From Thiothrix lacustris DSM 21227 (GTDB taxonomy: Bacteria; Pseudomonadota; Gammaproteobacteria; Thiotrichales; Thiotrichaceae), in the NCBI RefSeq assembly GCF_000621325.1, contig NZ_JHYQ01000012.1:62001-126000 (forward strand): DNA of 64,000 nt, given 5' to 3'. Positions 27,839 through 34,396 of this stretch are shown here, piece after piece; position 1 is the first letter of the stretch; each line of letters starts with the position of its first letter. Under the pieces are notes generated by a model, which saw only the letters and a program-made list of their open reading frames with translations, was not told the origin of the DNA and did no database searches. The position numbers and the translations under genes were made by a program.

Positions 27839-28765
27839 ATGAAAGATAATGACTACCTTGCCCTAGATGGCCATTCGATGCACGTTTTCCTGACCGTATT
27901 GGAACAGGGGTCGATTGCTAGCGCCGCTGATAAGTTGGGTATTACCAAAACCGTGATTGGTAATTGCCTGACTAAGCTGCGTTCTGTGTTTCATGACCCG
28001 TTGTTTGTACGTACCGGTGGGCAAGAAATCGTTGCTACCGCCCGTGCTGAAAATCTCGGTGAGCGGATGCGCTTGGTATTGTCTGATATGCAGCAATTAA
28101 CGGCCGAACAAGTCTTCAAGCCTAAACAGTCCGTGATGCATTTCACGGTGGGCACTAACGATTTCCAGCGTGACCTGATTTTGCCAGAGCTGTATCGCTT
28201 AGTGGCTAGTGAAACTAAGGCGTTTTCCTTACGCACCATTATTTCAGAATACCCGTCATTGGACCTGTTACGGACTGGCAAGGCGGATTTACTGCTTTCC
28301 CCGGTAGCACCAGAAGGCGGGGATATTCTCTACAAACGTTTGTTCATTGATCAGCCGCGCTGTTTCTTTGATGATAGTGTGCGTCAAGCACCGCGTACTT
28401 TGGCCGATTTCCGTAATGCTCGCTATGTTGGCCTTAATTTGGTTGATGGGCAGCGCGTTGTGCCGTTGGCAGCGCCGATTTCGCGGGAATTGGAGCAGCA
28501 AGTGGCGATTCGTGTGCCTAACTTTTCGGACATGGCAAGTTTCATGCGTGGCAGTGATTTGCTGGCAATGGCGCCGGGGATGTTGCGTATGGGAGCCTTA
28601 TCAGGGTTTGCATCCATTACACCACCCTTCAATATGCCATCGGTATTTATGTTTATGTTGTGGCACAAGCGCCATCAGGGTGATGCGGCACATCAGTGGA
28701 TGCGTAACCAATTGGAATCAGCCGTTGGTGGCGTCATGGCACGGGGCAAGTTAGCAAAAGCCTGA
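27839..28765 (+). CDS. LysR-type transcriptional regulator
   Basis: The 308-residue protein has an N-terminal winged helix-turn-helix (MHVFLTVLEQGSIASAADKLGITKTVIGNCLTKLRSVFHDPLFVRTGGQEI), typical of LysR regulators, and a substrate-binding co-inducer domain. The HTH has an unusual TKTVIGNCLTKL in place of the common SQSAVSRQI core. The DPLFVR motif is typical of the NodD/SyrM-like branch. The regulated genes are unknown. It is followed by a UUCG-type terminator. Confidence 0.85.
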   Translation: MKDNDYLALDGHSMHVFLTVLEQGSIASAADKLGITKTVIGNCLTKLRSVFHDPLFVRTGGQEIVATARAENLGERMRLVLSDMQQLTAEQVFKPKQSVMHFTVGTNDFQRDLILPELYRLVASETKAFSLRTIISEYPSLDLLRTGKADLLLSPVAPEGGDILYKRLFIDQPRCFFDDSVRQAPRTLADFRNARYVGLNLVDGQRVVPLAAPISRELEQQVAIRVPNFSDMASFMRGSDLLAMAPGMLRMGALSGFASITPPFNMPSVFMFMLWHKRHQGDAAHQWMRNQLESAVGGVMARGKLAKA

Positions 28766-28783
28766 CTGTATTCAGTGTTCTAA

Positions 28784-28808
28784 AAGGCATCCTTCGGGAT
28801 GCTTTTTT
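28784..28808 (+). terminator. Intrinsic terminator of the LysR gene
   Basis: GCATCC, a TTCG tetraloop and GGATGC are followed by six Ts, with flanking A-T pairs extending the stem. It ends the LysR unit and insulates the ECF promoter about 50 bases downstream. Confidence 0.9.
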
Positions 28809-28857
28809 GCGTTTGGGGCTGGTAGCGGTTTCTATTACAATGACTTTCGCTGTTTTT

Positions 28858-28886
28858 GAATCCAAACCGTGCTGCGCAACGTATTA
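28858..28886 (+). promoter_or_regulatory. ECF-type promoter motif P4 (sigma autoregulation)
   Basis: AATCCAAACCG and CGTATTA occur with the same 29-base frame as three other copies near the buf operon. AAACCG (28864-28869) would be the -35 and CGTATTA (28880-28886) the -10 element; the sigma start codon is 22 bases further on. It implies that the ECF factor transcribes its own gene. Confidence 0.65.
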
Positions 28887-28907
28887 AGGTAAAACCGAAG
28901 GAATATT

Positions 28908-29456
28908 ATGGAGCCGCATTCATTGAATGAACTGCTGATCCGCAGTGGTCAGGGGGATGCGAAGGCATTTCAGCATTTGTACGATGCTGCCTCTCCGCGC
29001 CTATTTGCTGTTTGTAAACGCCTATTACGTGATGAGGCATTAGCTGAAGACGTATTGCAGGAAGGTTTTATTAAAGTCTGGCACCATGCTGCACAATTCT
29101 CAGCCAGTAAGGCTAGTGCGATGACGTGGATGACAACCATCGTGCGTAATCAGGCGCTGGATAAGCTCCGTCAAGTTAAAAGCCGCCCAGAATCCAGTGA
29201 GGATGTTGAGTACGAAACCTTGGAGTTTGCTTCACTGGAACCAGAGCCAGATGCCCTGCACCAATGGGGCGAAGATGCCCAGCGCTTGTGGCATTGTTTG
29301 GAAACACTTAAGCCTGAACAGCGCGAGTGTATCCTACAAGCCTTCTACCATGGGCAAACCCATGATGAACTTGCCCGCACATTGGTCAAACCATTAGGAA
29401 CAGTGAAGGCGTGGATACGTCGTGGACTGGAACAATTGAGGGGATGCTTACAATGA
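28908..29456 (+). CDS. ECF sigma factor (SigK-like)
   Basis: A 182-residue extracytoplasmic-function sigma factor. Region 2 is FQHLYDAASPRLFAVCKRLLRDEALAEDVLQEGFIKVW (about 22-60), with the DxxQE/DVLQE core-binding motif. Region 4 is LKPEQRECILQAFYHGQTHDELARTLVKPLGTVKAWIRRGLEQL (about 129-172). Its stop overlaps the anti-sigma start (ATGA), so it is coupled to its inhibitor. The buf operon lies convergent to it, and identical promoter-like motifs precede both. In Caulobacter an ECF factor (SigF) controls homologous bufferin operons. Confidence 0.9.
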   Translation: MEPHSLNELLIRSGQGDAKAFQHLYDAASPRLFAVCKRLLRDEALAEDVLQEGFIKVWHHAAQFSASKASAMTWMTTIVRNQALDKLRQVKSRPESSEDVEYETLEFASLEPEPDALHQWGEDAQRLWHCLETLKPEQRECILQAFYHGQTHDELARTLVKPLGTVKAWIRRGLEQLRGCLQ

Positions 29457-30169
29457 AACGCTACCAAAACCCAGAGATTTTTGAACATTTGGCGATGTCC
29501 TACGCACTGGGAACATTGCAGGGTAAGGCACGCTTGCGTTTCGAGAAGTTACAGCAAAAACACTTGTACTTACGCGCTGTTACCGATGCTTATCAGCAAC
29601 GATTTTCTCCGCTGGTTGAACTGCTACCTGCTGAAAAACCCCCAGCAAAGGTCTGGCAACAGATCAGTAAGGAGCTTAAGCTTGATCAGCAAACCAGTAT
29701 TGCCCGGTCAAACTGGCTAGCAAGCCTTAAGGGTTACTTGCCGTGGTCGGTCGCTGCGTTTGCTTCGATAGCTGCGTCGGTCATGACGGTATTGTTGTTG
29801 AATATCAATAGCCAACCGGCTGCTTACATGGCAATGATGAAATCCCCGGTACAGCAAGACAAAATGATGGTGGCAATGGTCAGTCATGATGCGATGGAAA
29901 TTTCCTTCGATATGCCCAGTGGAGCGTTGCCTGATGACAAGGGCATGGTTCCCACCATCTGGTGCGTTCCCAAAGACAAAAACATGCCTCTGATGCGCAT
30001 GGGGACACTGGCTAAAGGCGATGATCACCGGATGCCTATTGACAGCAAAGTCTGGAAAGATATGGCAAATGTCCGTGAGTTTGCGATCAGTATGGAGCCG
30101 ATGAATGCCCCTGAAAGCCCGGTTCCAACGGGGGCAATGATGTTCACGGGTGAACTGGCTGCTTGGTAA
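29453..30169 (+). CDS. Anti-sigma factor, RskA-like
   Basis: The 238-residue membrane protein has a cytoplasmic N-terminal sigma-binding part (LAMSYALGTLQGKARLRFEKLQQ), one transmembrane helix near residues 95-117 (WSVAAFASIAASVMTVLLLNI), and a periplasmic RskA domain (PTIWCVPKDKNMPLMRMGTLAKGDDHRMPIDSKVW). The start at 29453 overlaps the sigma stop; an in-frame ATG at 29444 is too close to the GAGGGG ribosome site. The periplasmic part is rich in methionine (MAMMKSPVQQDKMMVAM), which might matter if the signal is copper; this is inference. Confidence 0.85.
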   Translation: MKRYQNPEIFEHLAMSYALGTLQGKARLRFEKLQQKHLYLRAVTDAYQQRFSPLVELLPAEKPPAKVWQQISKELKLDQQTSIARSNWLASLKGYLPWSVAAFASIAASVMTVLLLNINSQPAAYMAMMKSPVQQDKMMVAMVSHDAMEISFDMPSGALPDDKGMVPTIWCVPKDKNMPLMRMGTLAKGDDHRMPIDSKVWKDMANVREFAISMEPMNAPESPVPTGAMMFTGELAAW

Positions 30170-30196
30170 GCAGTTAGCGCGGTATGTTCAAGTGTA

Positions 30197-30254
30197 TTGC
30201 CTGCTTGTTTTGTTACGGGCAGAGGTAATACGGAGCTGGAGACAGTTTAGATAC
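30197..30254. repeat. 58-bp direct repeat, copy 1 (left of buf operon)
   Basis: It aligns without gaps to 32865-32922 (48 of 58 identical by hand count), including the run CCTGCTTGTTTTGTT and the ECF promoter motif. The two copies, 2668 bases apart, bracket the buf operon. The left part is intergenic and the right part runs into the bufC stop codon. Confidence 0.7.
30226..30254 (-). promoter_or_regulatory. ECF-type promoter motif P3, antisense to anti-sigma gene
   Basis: On the minus strand TATCTAAACTG and AGCTCCGTATTA match the other copies at the same spacing. It overlaps the stop codon of bufC and points left into the 3' end of the anti-sigma gene, so transcription from it would be antisense to the anti-sigma and sigma mRNA. 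Confidence 0.55.
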
Positions 30255-31056
30255 AACTTTCACAGGAGACGCTTTCCGAGTGCACTAGATCCGTGCTGAA
30301 AGACAGTATCCAGCCCCGCTGCACAGCATTCATCAGCAAGGCCGCTAGCTGTTCCTGAAAACGCTCGGCCAATTCAGGCAGTGTTGCCCGCTGCTGTACC
30401 GCCGCAAGAAAATCCCACGCCTGTTTATCCAGCACAACTTGTTGTAAACGCCGCCCTGTCCGCCATATCAAGACAGTGCTTGCTTGCTGAATCTGAAGGC
30501 GTTCCAGTGGCAATTTATCGGGGTGGTCTTCGGGTTGGTGTGCCAACCAGATGGGATGGATGGCGTAAGGCGATTGCAACAGGTGGGCAGAATTTGGGGT
30601 GTGCAGCGTCAGGTGTTCCTGTTGCCCGGCATCCAGCAGCGCCAGTTGGGCAAAATCCGAGGCAGGCTGGTTAACCGCGTTCCATGCCTGATGCCGCGCC
30701 CATTCCAGCCGTGCTATCTCGGCTATCCACGGCATGGTGCTTAATGCTGGGTAGTGGTGCAGGAAATCAGCAAACTCGTCAGCGTATTCGGCGAGAAACG
30801 GACGGGTTGGGGGTGATTGGTCAATATACCTGTCGCTGGCAGCTTCAAAAAAGTCATCGCCTAGCAATTGCTGGCACACCGGATACAGTGAACGGAGGTA
30901 TTGCAGCAAAATGCCGTGGACACTGTTGCGGTAAATGCCCACCCGTTGCACTGCATCGAGTGCGCCGTGGGCTTTTACCAGTGCTGCTGCGGCATCCCGT
31001 TGGTCACGGTCAAAGATGGCGTTGATGAAACGGTATTGAAGTTCAGGCAAGGACAT
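30247..31056 (-). CDS. bufC: BufC-type DUF2063 protein
   Basis: The 269-residue protein carries the DUF2063 N-terminal domain (PELQYRFINAIFDRDQ...RVGIYRNSVHGILLQYLRSLYPVCQQLLGDDFFEAASDRYI), the partner protein of MNIO enzymes that recruits the precursor peptide, and a helical C-terminal part. It works with BufB to modify bufferin cysteines. It overlaps bufB by 14 bases. The last residues (SVSCESCI) contain two cysteines. Confidence 0.88.
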   Translation of the reverse strand: MSLPELQYRFINAIFDRDQRDAAAALVKAHGALDAVQRVGIYRNSVHGILLQYLRSLYPVCQQLLGDDFFEAASDRYIDQSPPTRPFLAEYADEFADFLHHYPALSTMPWIAEIARLEWARHQAWNAVNQPASDFAQLALLDAGQQEHLTLHTPNSAHLLQSPYAIHPIWLAHQPEDHPDKLPLERLQIQQASTVLIWRTGRRLQQVVLDKQAWDFLAAVQQRATLPELAERFQEQLAALLMNAVQRGWILSFSTDLVHSESVSCESCI

Positions 31057-31882
31057 GGGCTTGTACCTCTGCTGCTTTACGGGCTTCGGTCAGTAGAGTG
31101 CCGAGTTCCGGCACGTTGTTGTCCCATTCAATCAGGGTGGGGATTGCACCCAAGCGCTGGATGGCTTGCGCATACAATTCCCATACCGCATCGCTGACCG
31201 GGTAGCCGTGGGTATCCAGCAAGTGTGTACCCCGATCTTCATAGCCCGCGAGGTGGATTTCTTGCACCCGTTCTACAGGAATCGCGTTCAAGTAATCCAG
31301 CGGATCAAACGCATGGTTGCAGGCACTCACGTAAATGTTGTTCACGTCGAGCAGGATATGGCAATCGGCTTCTTCCGCCACGGCGCACAGGAAATCCCAT
31401 TCACTCATGGTTGACTGCTGGTATTGCAGGTAACTGGAAACGTTTTCGATGACCAGCCTGCGCCCCAGTATGTCTTGCGCCTGACGGATACGACTGGCGG
31501 CATGGCGGATGGTTTCCTCGGTGTAAGGCAAAGGGATCAGGTCGTGCGTTACCAGCCCGTGTACCGATGTCCAACACAGGTGGTCGGAAATCCATGCAGG
31601 GTTCACGCGCTCAACCAAGGCTTTGACGCGCTTAAAGTATTCGCTATTCAGCGGGTCAGTTGAACCTAGCGACATGCCAACACCGTGAAAGGTCAGCGGG
31701 TAATGTTCGGCGATTTCAAACAGGTAATCCTGCTGCACACTGCCGGGTAACAGGTAATTGTCGGTGAGAATTTCCAGCCAAGGAATGGCGGGCTTGGTAT
31801 CCGTAATCTGGTCAATGTGCTGGGGGCGCAAGCCCACCCCGCAGCCGCTGACGGGGTGGTTGATCGTTGTGTTTAGGTTCAT
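31043..31882 (-). CDS. bufB: BufB-type multinuclear iron oxidase (DUF692, MNIO)
   Basis: The 279-residue TIM-barrel enzyme belongs to DUF692, non-heme iron oxidases that convert peptide cysteines into thiooxazole-type groups in bufferins. Metal-ligand motifs visible are EILTDNYL, LTFHGVGMSLG, SDHLCWTS, ENVSSY, LLDVNNIYVSACNH, EIHLAGYEDRG and LLDTHGYPV, plus LIEWDNNVPEL near the C-terminus. Immediately upstream is a third copy of the ECF-type motif, so the bufBC pair may have its own promoter within the operon. Confidence 0.92.
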   Translation of the reverse strand: MNLNTTINHPVSGCGVGLRPQHIDQITDTKPAIPWLEILTDNYLLPGSVQQDYLFEIAEHYPLTFHGVGMSLGSTDPLNSEYFKRVKALVERVNPAWISDHLCWTSVHGLVTHDLIPLPYTEETIRHAASRIRQAQDILGRRLVIENVSSYLQYQQSTMSEWDFLCAVAEEADCHILLDVNNIYVSACNHAFDPLDYLNAIPVERVQEIHLAGYEDRGTHLLDTHGYPVSDAVWELYAQAIQRLGAIPTLIEWDNNVPELGTLLTEARKAAEVQAHVLA

Positions 31883-31918
31883 GGGCTAAGATTTTCCCTA
31901 CGCTGAAACAGATAGTGC

Positions 31919-31947
31919 TTATACGGAGCTTGTCCGGGTTTGGATGC
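31919..31947 (-). promoter_or_regulatory. ECF-type promoter motif P2 (internal, before bufB)
   Basis: On the minus strand CATCCAAACCC and AGCTCCGTATAA occur with the shared spacing. The -10 end is about 37 bases before the bufB start and the motif lies between doxX and bufB. It would give extra transcription of the modifying enzymes. Confidence 0.6.
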
Positions 31948-31970
31948 ATACCGGTCAGAAGCTGGCAACT

Positions 31971-32444
31971 CTAGCCGTACCGCTGCCGCAAATATTGGCT
32001 CAGAGGGTAATCCAGCGCCCACTTGCCCGACCCGAATACAAACACGACCCAGATCATTGCGCCCCACACGACATGCTGCCAGAAGCCACCCGCGCCATCT
32101 ATCGTCCACAGGTAAGGATAGGAGACGACCGCCACGATGTTGAATACGAAGAGTGCCAACGCTGCCGGGCGTGACAGTAAACCCACGATTAGTAGTACCG
32201 GTAAGACCAGTTCCGCCGCTGTCCCCAGATAGGCAGCCAGTTCAGGTGACAACAGCGGGACGTGGTATTCATCCTCAAACAGGTACAGCGTACTCGACCA
32301 ACTCTGGATCTTGGTCAGGCCGGAGGCAAAAAACACCCATGCCACATACAGGCGAAAACCCAGCAGGGTTAAGGGTTTTAGGAAACTGTCCAAAGGCCAG
32401 CATTCACCCATTAGGAAAGCAGGTAGTGTAATGGGGTTTTTCAT
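31971..32444 (-). CDS. DoxX-family membrane protein
   Basis: A 157-residue protein with four hydrophobic helices and the DoxX signature (GFRLYVAWVFFASGLTKIQSW, LAAYLGTAAELVLPVLLIVGLLSRPAALALFVFNIVAVVSY). DoxX-type proteins are common companions of bufferin operons, where they are thought to act at the membrane on electron transfer or thiol chemistry. It lies between bufA and bufB on the same strand with a good ribosome site (AAGGA). Confidence 0.85.
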   Translation of the reverse strand: MKNPITLPAFLMGECWPLDSFLKPLTLLGFRLYVAWVFFASGLTKIQSWSSTLYLFEDEYHVPLLSPELAAYLGTAAELVLPVLLIVGLLSRPAALALFVFNIVAVVSYPYLWTIDGAGGFWQHVVWGAMIWVVFVFGSGKWALDYPLSQYLRQRYG

Positions 32445-32482
32445 CAGGAATTCCTTATGTCGGCGATTGCCGTAAGTGGGGA

Positions 32483-32514
32483 TGGCAGGCCACCTCCCGG
32501 AAGGGAGGGGCTGC
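32483..32514 (-). promoter_or_regulatory. Stable hairpin 3' of bufA
   Basis: CCTCCC (32493-32498), a GGAA loop (in + reading) and GGGAGG (32503-32508) with outer GCAG/CTGC pairs sit between bufA and doxX. There is no U-tract. Such hairpins often protect a highly expressed precursor-peptide mRNA and reduce read-through into the enzyme genes. Confidence 0.5.
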
Positions 32515-32537
32515 GTTATGGAAGGAGGAAATGTTAC

Positions 32538-32825
32538 TTACATGGCTTTTTTGTCTTCTGACAATACAACGCCGCCCGTGATTTTTTCGCAAGTACCTTT
32601 GGGCATTTTGATCCATTCGCCTGCGGTATTGTCTTCCTTGGCTTGACCTGCACAAGCGTGACCGTTTGCACCACACTCATTCATGCCAGCCTTGACGATG
32701 CCGGAACATTTTTCCATTTCGACTTTGGCCTGTTCTCCATGATTATCAGCTAATAATGTGCCAGATGTTGCTGCCATACCCAATGCCATCAGTGCCGCAG
32801 CCATTACAGATTTGTTCATGTTCAT
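32538..32825 (-). CDS. bufA: BufA1-type bufferin precursor (DUF2282)
   Basis: The 95-residue protein has a signal peptide (VMAAALMALGMAATSGTLLA) and a mature part with four cysteines (VEMEKCSGIVKAGMNEC, NGHACAG, KGTCEKI). This is the DUF2282 bufferin pattern: a periplasmic copper-binding peptide whose central cysteines are modified by BufB/BufC. The C-terminal WIKMPKGTCEKITGG motif is characteristic of the family. AAGGAG precedes the start (MNMNKSV). It is the first gene of the operon bufA-doxX-bufB-bufC. Confidence 0.92.
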   Translation of the reverse strand: MNMNKSVMAAALMALGMAATSGTLLADNHGEQAKVEMEKCSGIVKAGMNECGANGHACAGQAKEDNTAGEWIKMPKGTCEKITGGVVLSEDKKAM

Positions 32826-32864
32826 TGTCTTAACTCCTTAATACGCTAAAGTCATTTGTATTGA

Positions 32865-32922
32865 TTACCTGCTTGTTTTGTTGCAGGTAAACGTTATACG
32901 GAGCTGGATACGGTTTAGATGC
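32865..32922. repeat. 58-bp direct repeat, copy 2 (right of buf operon)
   Basis: This is the partner of 30197-30254. It includes promoter P1 and the first part of the bufA leader. Confidence 0.7.
32894..32922 (-). promoter_or_regulatory. ECF-type promoter motif P1 (bufA promoter)
   Basis: On the minus strand CATCTAAACCG and AGCTCCGTATAA match the sigma-gene motif at identical spacing. The bufA start is about 70 bases downstream. The -35 core would be AAACCG and the -10 core CGTATAA. Confidence 0.7.
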
Positions 32923-32925
32923 AAA

Positions 32926-32958
32926 AAAGGGGAGATTTCCGAAGAAATCCCCCCTTTT
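32926..32958 (-). terminator. Terminator between sulfur globule-like gene and bufA promoter
   Basis: GGGGAGATTTC and GAAATCCCCCC pair around CGAA, flanked by A-run and T-run (AAAA ... TTTT), so it can act in both directions. It ends the leftward sulfur globule-like transcript and shields promoter P1. Confidence 0.8.
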
Positions 32959-33015
32959 AACTTCTGCTAGGAAGCTTTAGAAAGTGTGGTGTTCTTTAAT
33001 GAGTGTTATTGCTGA

Positions 33016-33444
33016 TTACTTGGCAGCCGGTGCAACAGGTGCTTGTGGAGCCATCATCATTGGCGCAGAACCCGCTTTAGCCGTTTGACCATTGCCTGCA
33101 ACGTTGCTGTTGCCATTGCCGTAACCATAACCGTTACCTGCGCCGTACCAGTCACCGTTGCCTTTACCGTTAGCAGCCATGTCGGTATTCATATTGGTTT
33201 TGCCTTTGCCTTTGAAGGTAACAGCAAATTCAACTTCGCCGTCTGCGTCGCCTTTACCACGACCCCAGCCGTTAACATCAGAAGCGCCGTTGCCGTAAGT
33301 GTTGCCAGTGGCAGACGTAGCACCGTTGCTTTGAGTTGCGCCGTTACCCACAGCAGAACCATTGTCGAAGCCGTTGAAGAACTCTGCGGAAGCAGCAGTA
33401 GAGAGGGCGATCAAAGTAGCGAATGCGATAACTTGTAATTTCAT
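33016..33444 (-). CDS. Sulfur globule protein-like secreted protein
   Basis: The 142-residue protein has a signal peptide (LQVIAFATLIALSTAASA) and a low-complexity mature chain rich in Gly, Asn and Ala with short repeats (GNGATQSNG, YGNGASDVNGWGRG, GYGYGNGNSN). This matches the style of sulfur globule envelope proteins of sulfur bacteria (Sgp of Allochromatium), structural proteins that coat periplasmic sulfur. The tail (MMMAPQAPVAPAAK) is Pro/Ala-rich. A very strong promoter lies upstream, as expected for an abundant protein. No cysteine is present. The call rests on composition and repeats rather than a domain. Confidence 0.65.
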   Translation of the reverse strand: MKLQVIAFATLIALSTAASAEFFNGFDNGSAVGNGATQSNGATSATGNTYGNGASDVNGWGRGKGDADGEVEFAVTFKGKGKTNMNTDMAANGKGNGDWYGAGNGYGYGNGNSNVAGNGQTAKAGSAPMMMAPQAPVAPAAK

Positions 33445-33488
33445 GTGTGTATCTCCTAGCGAATTCAGATAAGTTTCAATATGAGAGT

Positions 33489-33517
33489 ATTATAATATTA
33501 GGAAACTCTAATGTAAA
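33489..33517 (-). promoter_or_regulatory. Strong sigma-70 promoter of the sulfur globule-like gene
   Basis: On the minus strand TTTACA (complement of 33512-33517) and TATAAT (complement of 33489-33494) are separated by exactly 17 bases. AGGAGA precedes the start codon, giving a leader of about 38 bases. Confidence 0.85.
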
Positions 33518-33607
33518 GAGGTTTTTCATGGCGATGAGCTTTTTTTTCAATGGGGATGGTTTGCCCTACAATAGGGGCTTCCCCAACACCCAAGCAGGAT
33601 TGACGAC

Positions 33608-34156
33608 ATGACAGACCCTATTGCCCGCATTGGCATTTTGACGATTTCCGACCGCGCCAGCCGGGGCGAATACGAAGACAAGGGTGGCCCTGCCATCCAG
33701 GCGTGGTTTGGCCGGGTGTTAACCAGCCCGTGGGAAGCCGTGGCGCGGGTGATTCCCGATGAACAGCCTGATATTGAAGCGGCCTTGCGTGAACTTAGTG
33801 ACGTGGAAGGTTGCAGCCTGATTGTTACCACGGGTGGTACAGGCCCTGCTTTGCGTGACGTAACGCCTGAGGCGACTGAGGCCGTGTGCAGCAAAATGCT
33901 GCCGGGATTTGGCGAGTTGATGCGCACGGCTTCATTGAAGTTTGTGCCGACGGCGATTTTGTCGCGCCAGACCGCTGGCATCCGGGGGCGCAGTTTGATT
34001 GTCAATTTGCCGGGTAAGCCTTCCGCGATTGATGATTGTTTGCAAGCAGTGTTCCCGGCGATTCCGTACTGCCTTGATTTGATTGAAGCTGCGTATCTGG
34101 AAGCTGACCCGTCGCAATGCAAGGCATTCCGTCCAGCGCACGCAAAACCGCGTTAA
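33608..34156 (+). CDS. mog: Molybdopterin adenylyltransferase Mog
   Basis: Mog adenylates molybdopterin before molybdate insertion. The 182-residue sequence starts ARIGILTISDRASRGEYEDKGGPAI (residues about 6-30), with the binding loop LIVTTGGTGPALRDVTPEAT (about 75-94) and the LPGKPSAIDDCL segment near the C-terminus, all typical of Mog/MoaB. AGGA lies upstream of the start. It is not beside moaA. The rtcB leader follows on the same strand, with a promoter-like element in between. Confidence 0.93.
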   Translation: MTDPIARIGILTISDRASRGEYEDKGGPAIQAWFGRVLTSPWEAVARVIPDEQPDIEAALRELSDVEGCSLIVTTGGTGPALRDVTPEATEAVCSKMLPGFGELMRTASLKFVPTAILSRQTAGIRGRSLIVNLPGKPSAIDDCLQAVFPAIPYCLDLIEAAYLEADPSQCKAFRPAHAKPR

Positions 34157-34178
34157 TCTGGTTCAGATGATATTGTTA

Positions 34179-34206
34179 TTGACATTCACCGTATTGCCGC
34201 TAAACT
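34179..34206 (+). promoter_or_regulatory. Candidate promoter of the rtcB leader
   Basis: TTGACA (34179-34184) is a perfect -35. TAAACT (34201-34206), 16 bases away, is a 4/6 match to TATAAT. A transcript from about 34213 would have a leader of about 184 bases before rtcB. Confidence 0.45.
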
Positions 34207-34242
34207 TCTCAGCCATTATCAACCCTAACTATGGAGACACCC

Positions 34243-34281
34243 ATGCTGAACGTATATACACAAAGGAATTTAATCATTTAG
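34243..34281 (+). CDS. Putative 12-residue leader peptide of rtcB
   Basis: The ORF reads MLNVYTQRNLII and ends in TAG at 34279-34281. GGAG lies six bases before the ATG. Its stop is at the base of the first leader hairpin. Codons include AGG, ACA and TTA. An in-frame ATG at 34231 (adding METP) lacks a ribosome site. It is not known whether it is translated. Confidence 0.45.
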   Translation: MLNVYTQRNLII

Positions 34282-34358
34282 TGTCTCCCGCGCTTGTGCC
34301 GGGGGACTGATCTCAGTCATCCGGCGTAAGAATGCGGTGCTTCGTGTACAGCATGTCG

Positions 34359-34396
34359 AAAACCCCGGATGGCGTAAAAACCAACGGGGTTTTTTT
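34359..34396 (+). terminator. Intrinsic terminator abutting the rtcB start codon
   Basis: An 8-bp stem (AAAACCCC with GGGGTTTT) is followed by a seven-T run at 34390-34396, immediately before the ATG at 34397. The GGGG of the 3' arm is also the only Shine-Dalgarno-like sequence, at 7-base spacing, so the hairpin would block both transcription and translation of rtcB. Confidence 0.7.

Larger units (their letters stand above)
34233..34396 (+). promoter_or_regulatory. Attenuator-like structured leader of rtcB
   Basis: Three elements follow each other. GGAGACAC (34233-34240) and GTGTCTCC (34281-34288) bracket the leader ORF, with its Shine-Dalgarno in the 5' arm. GCCGG/CCGGC and GACTG/CAGTC form a hairpin at 34298-34325. 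AAAACCCC (34359-34366) and GGGGTTTT (34386-34393) form the terminator. CATCCGG (34318-34324), in the 3' arm of the second hairpin, is perfectly complementary to CCGGATG (34365-34371), which overlaps the 5' arm of the terminator, so an antiterminator pairing excludes both. This is the layout of transcription attenuation. Confidence 0.65.

Noticed and set aside
33547-34122. 191-codon antisense ORF over mog
   Set aside because: It is the reverse-frame shadow of a clearly recognised mog gene.
34337-34396. Extension of rtcB to an upstream ATG (MLRVQHVENPGW...)
   Set aside because: This frame runs through the terminator hairpin and U-tract, adds residues unlike RtcB and has no ribosome site. The start at 34397 fits the family.
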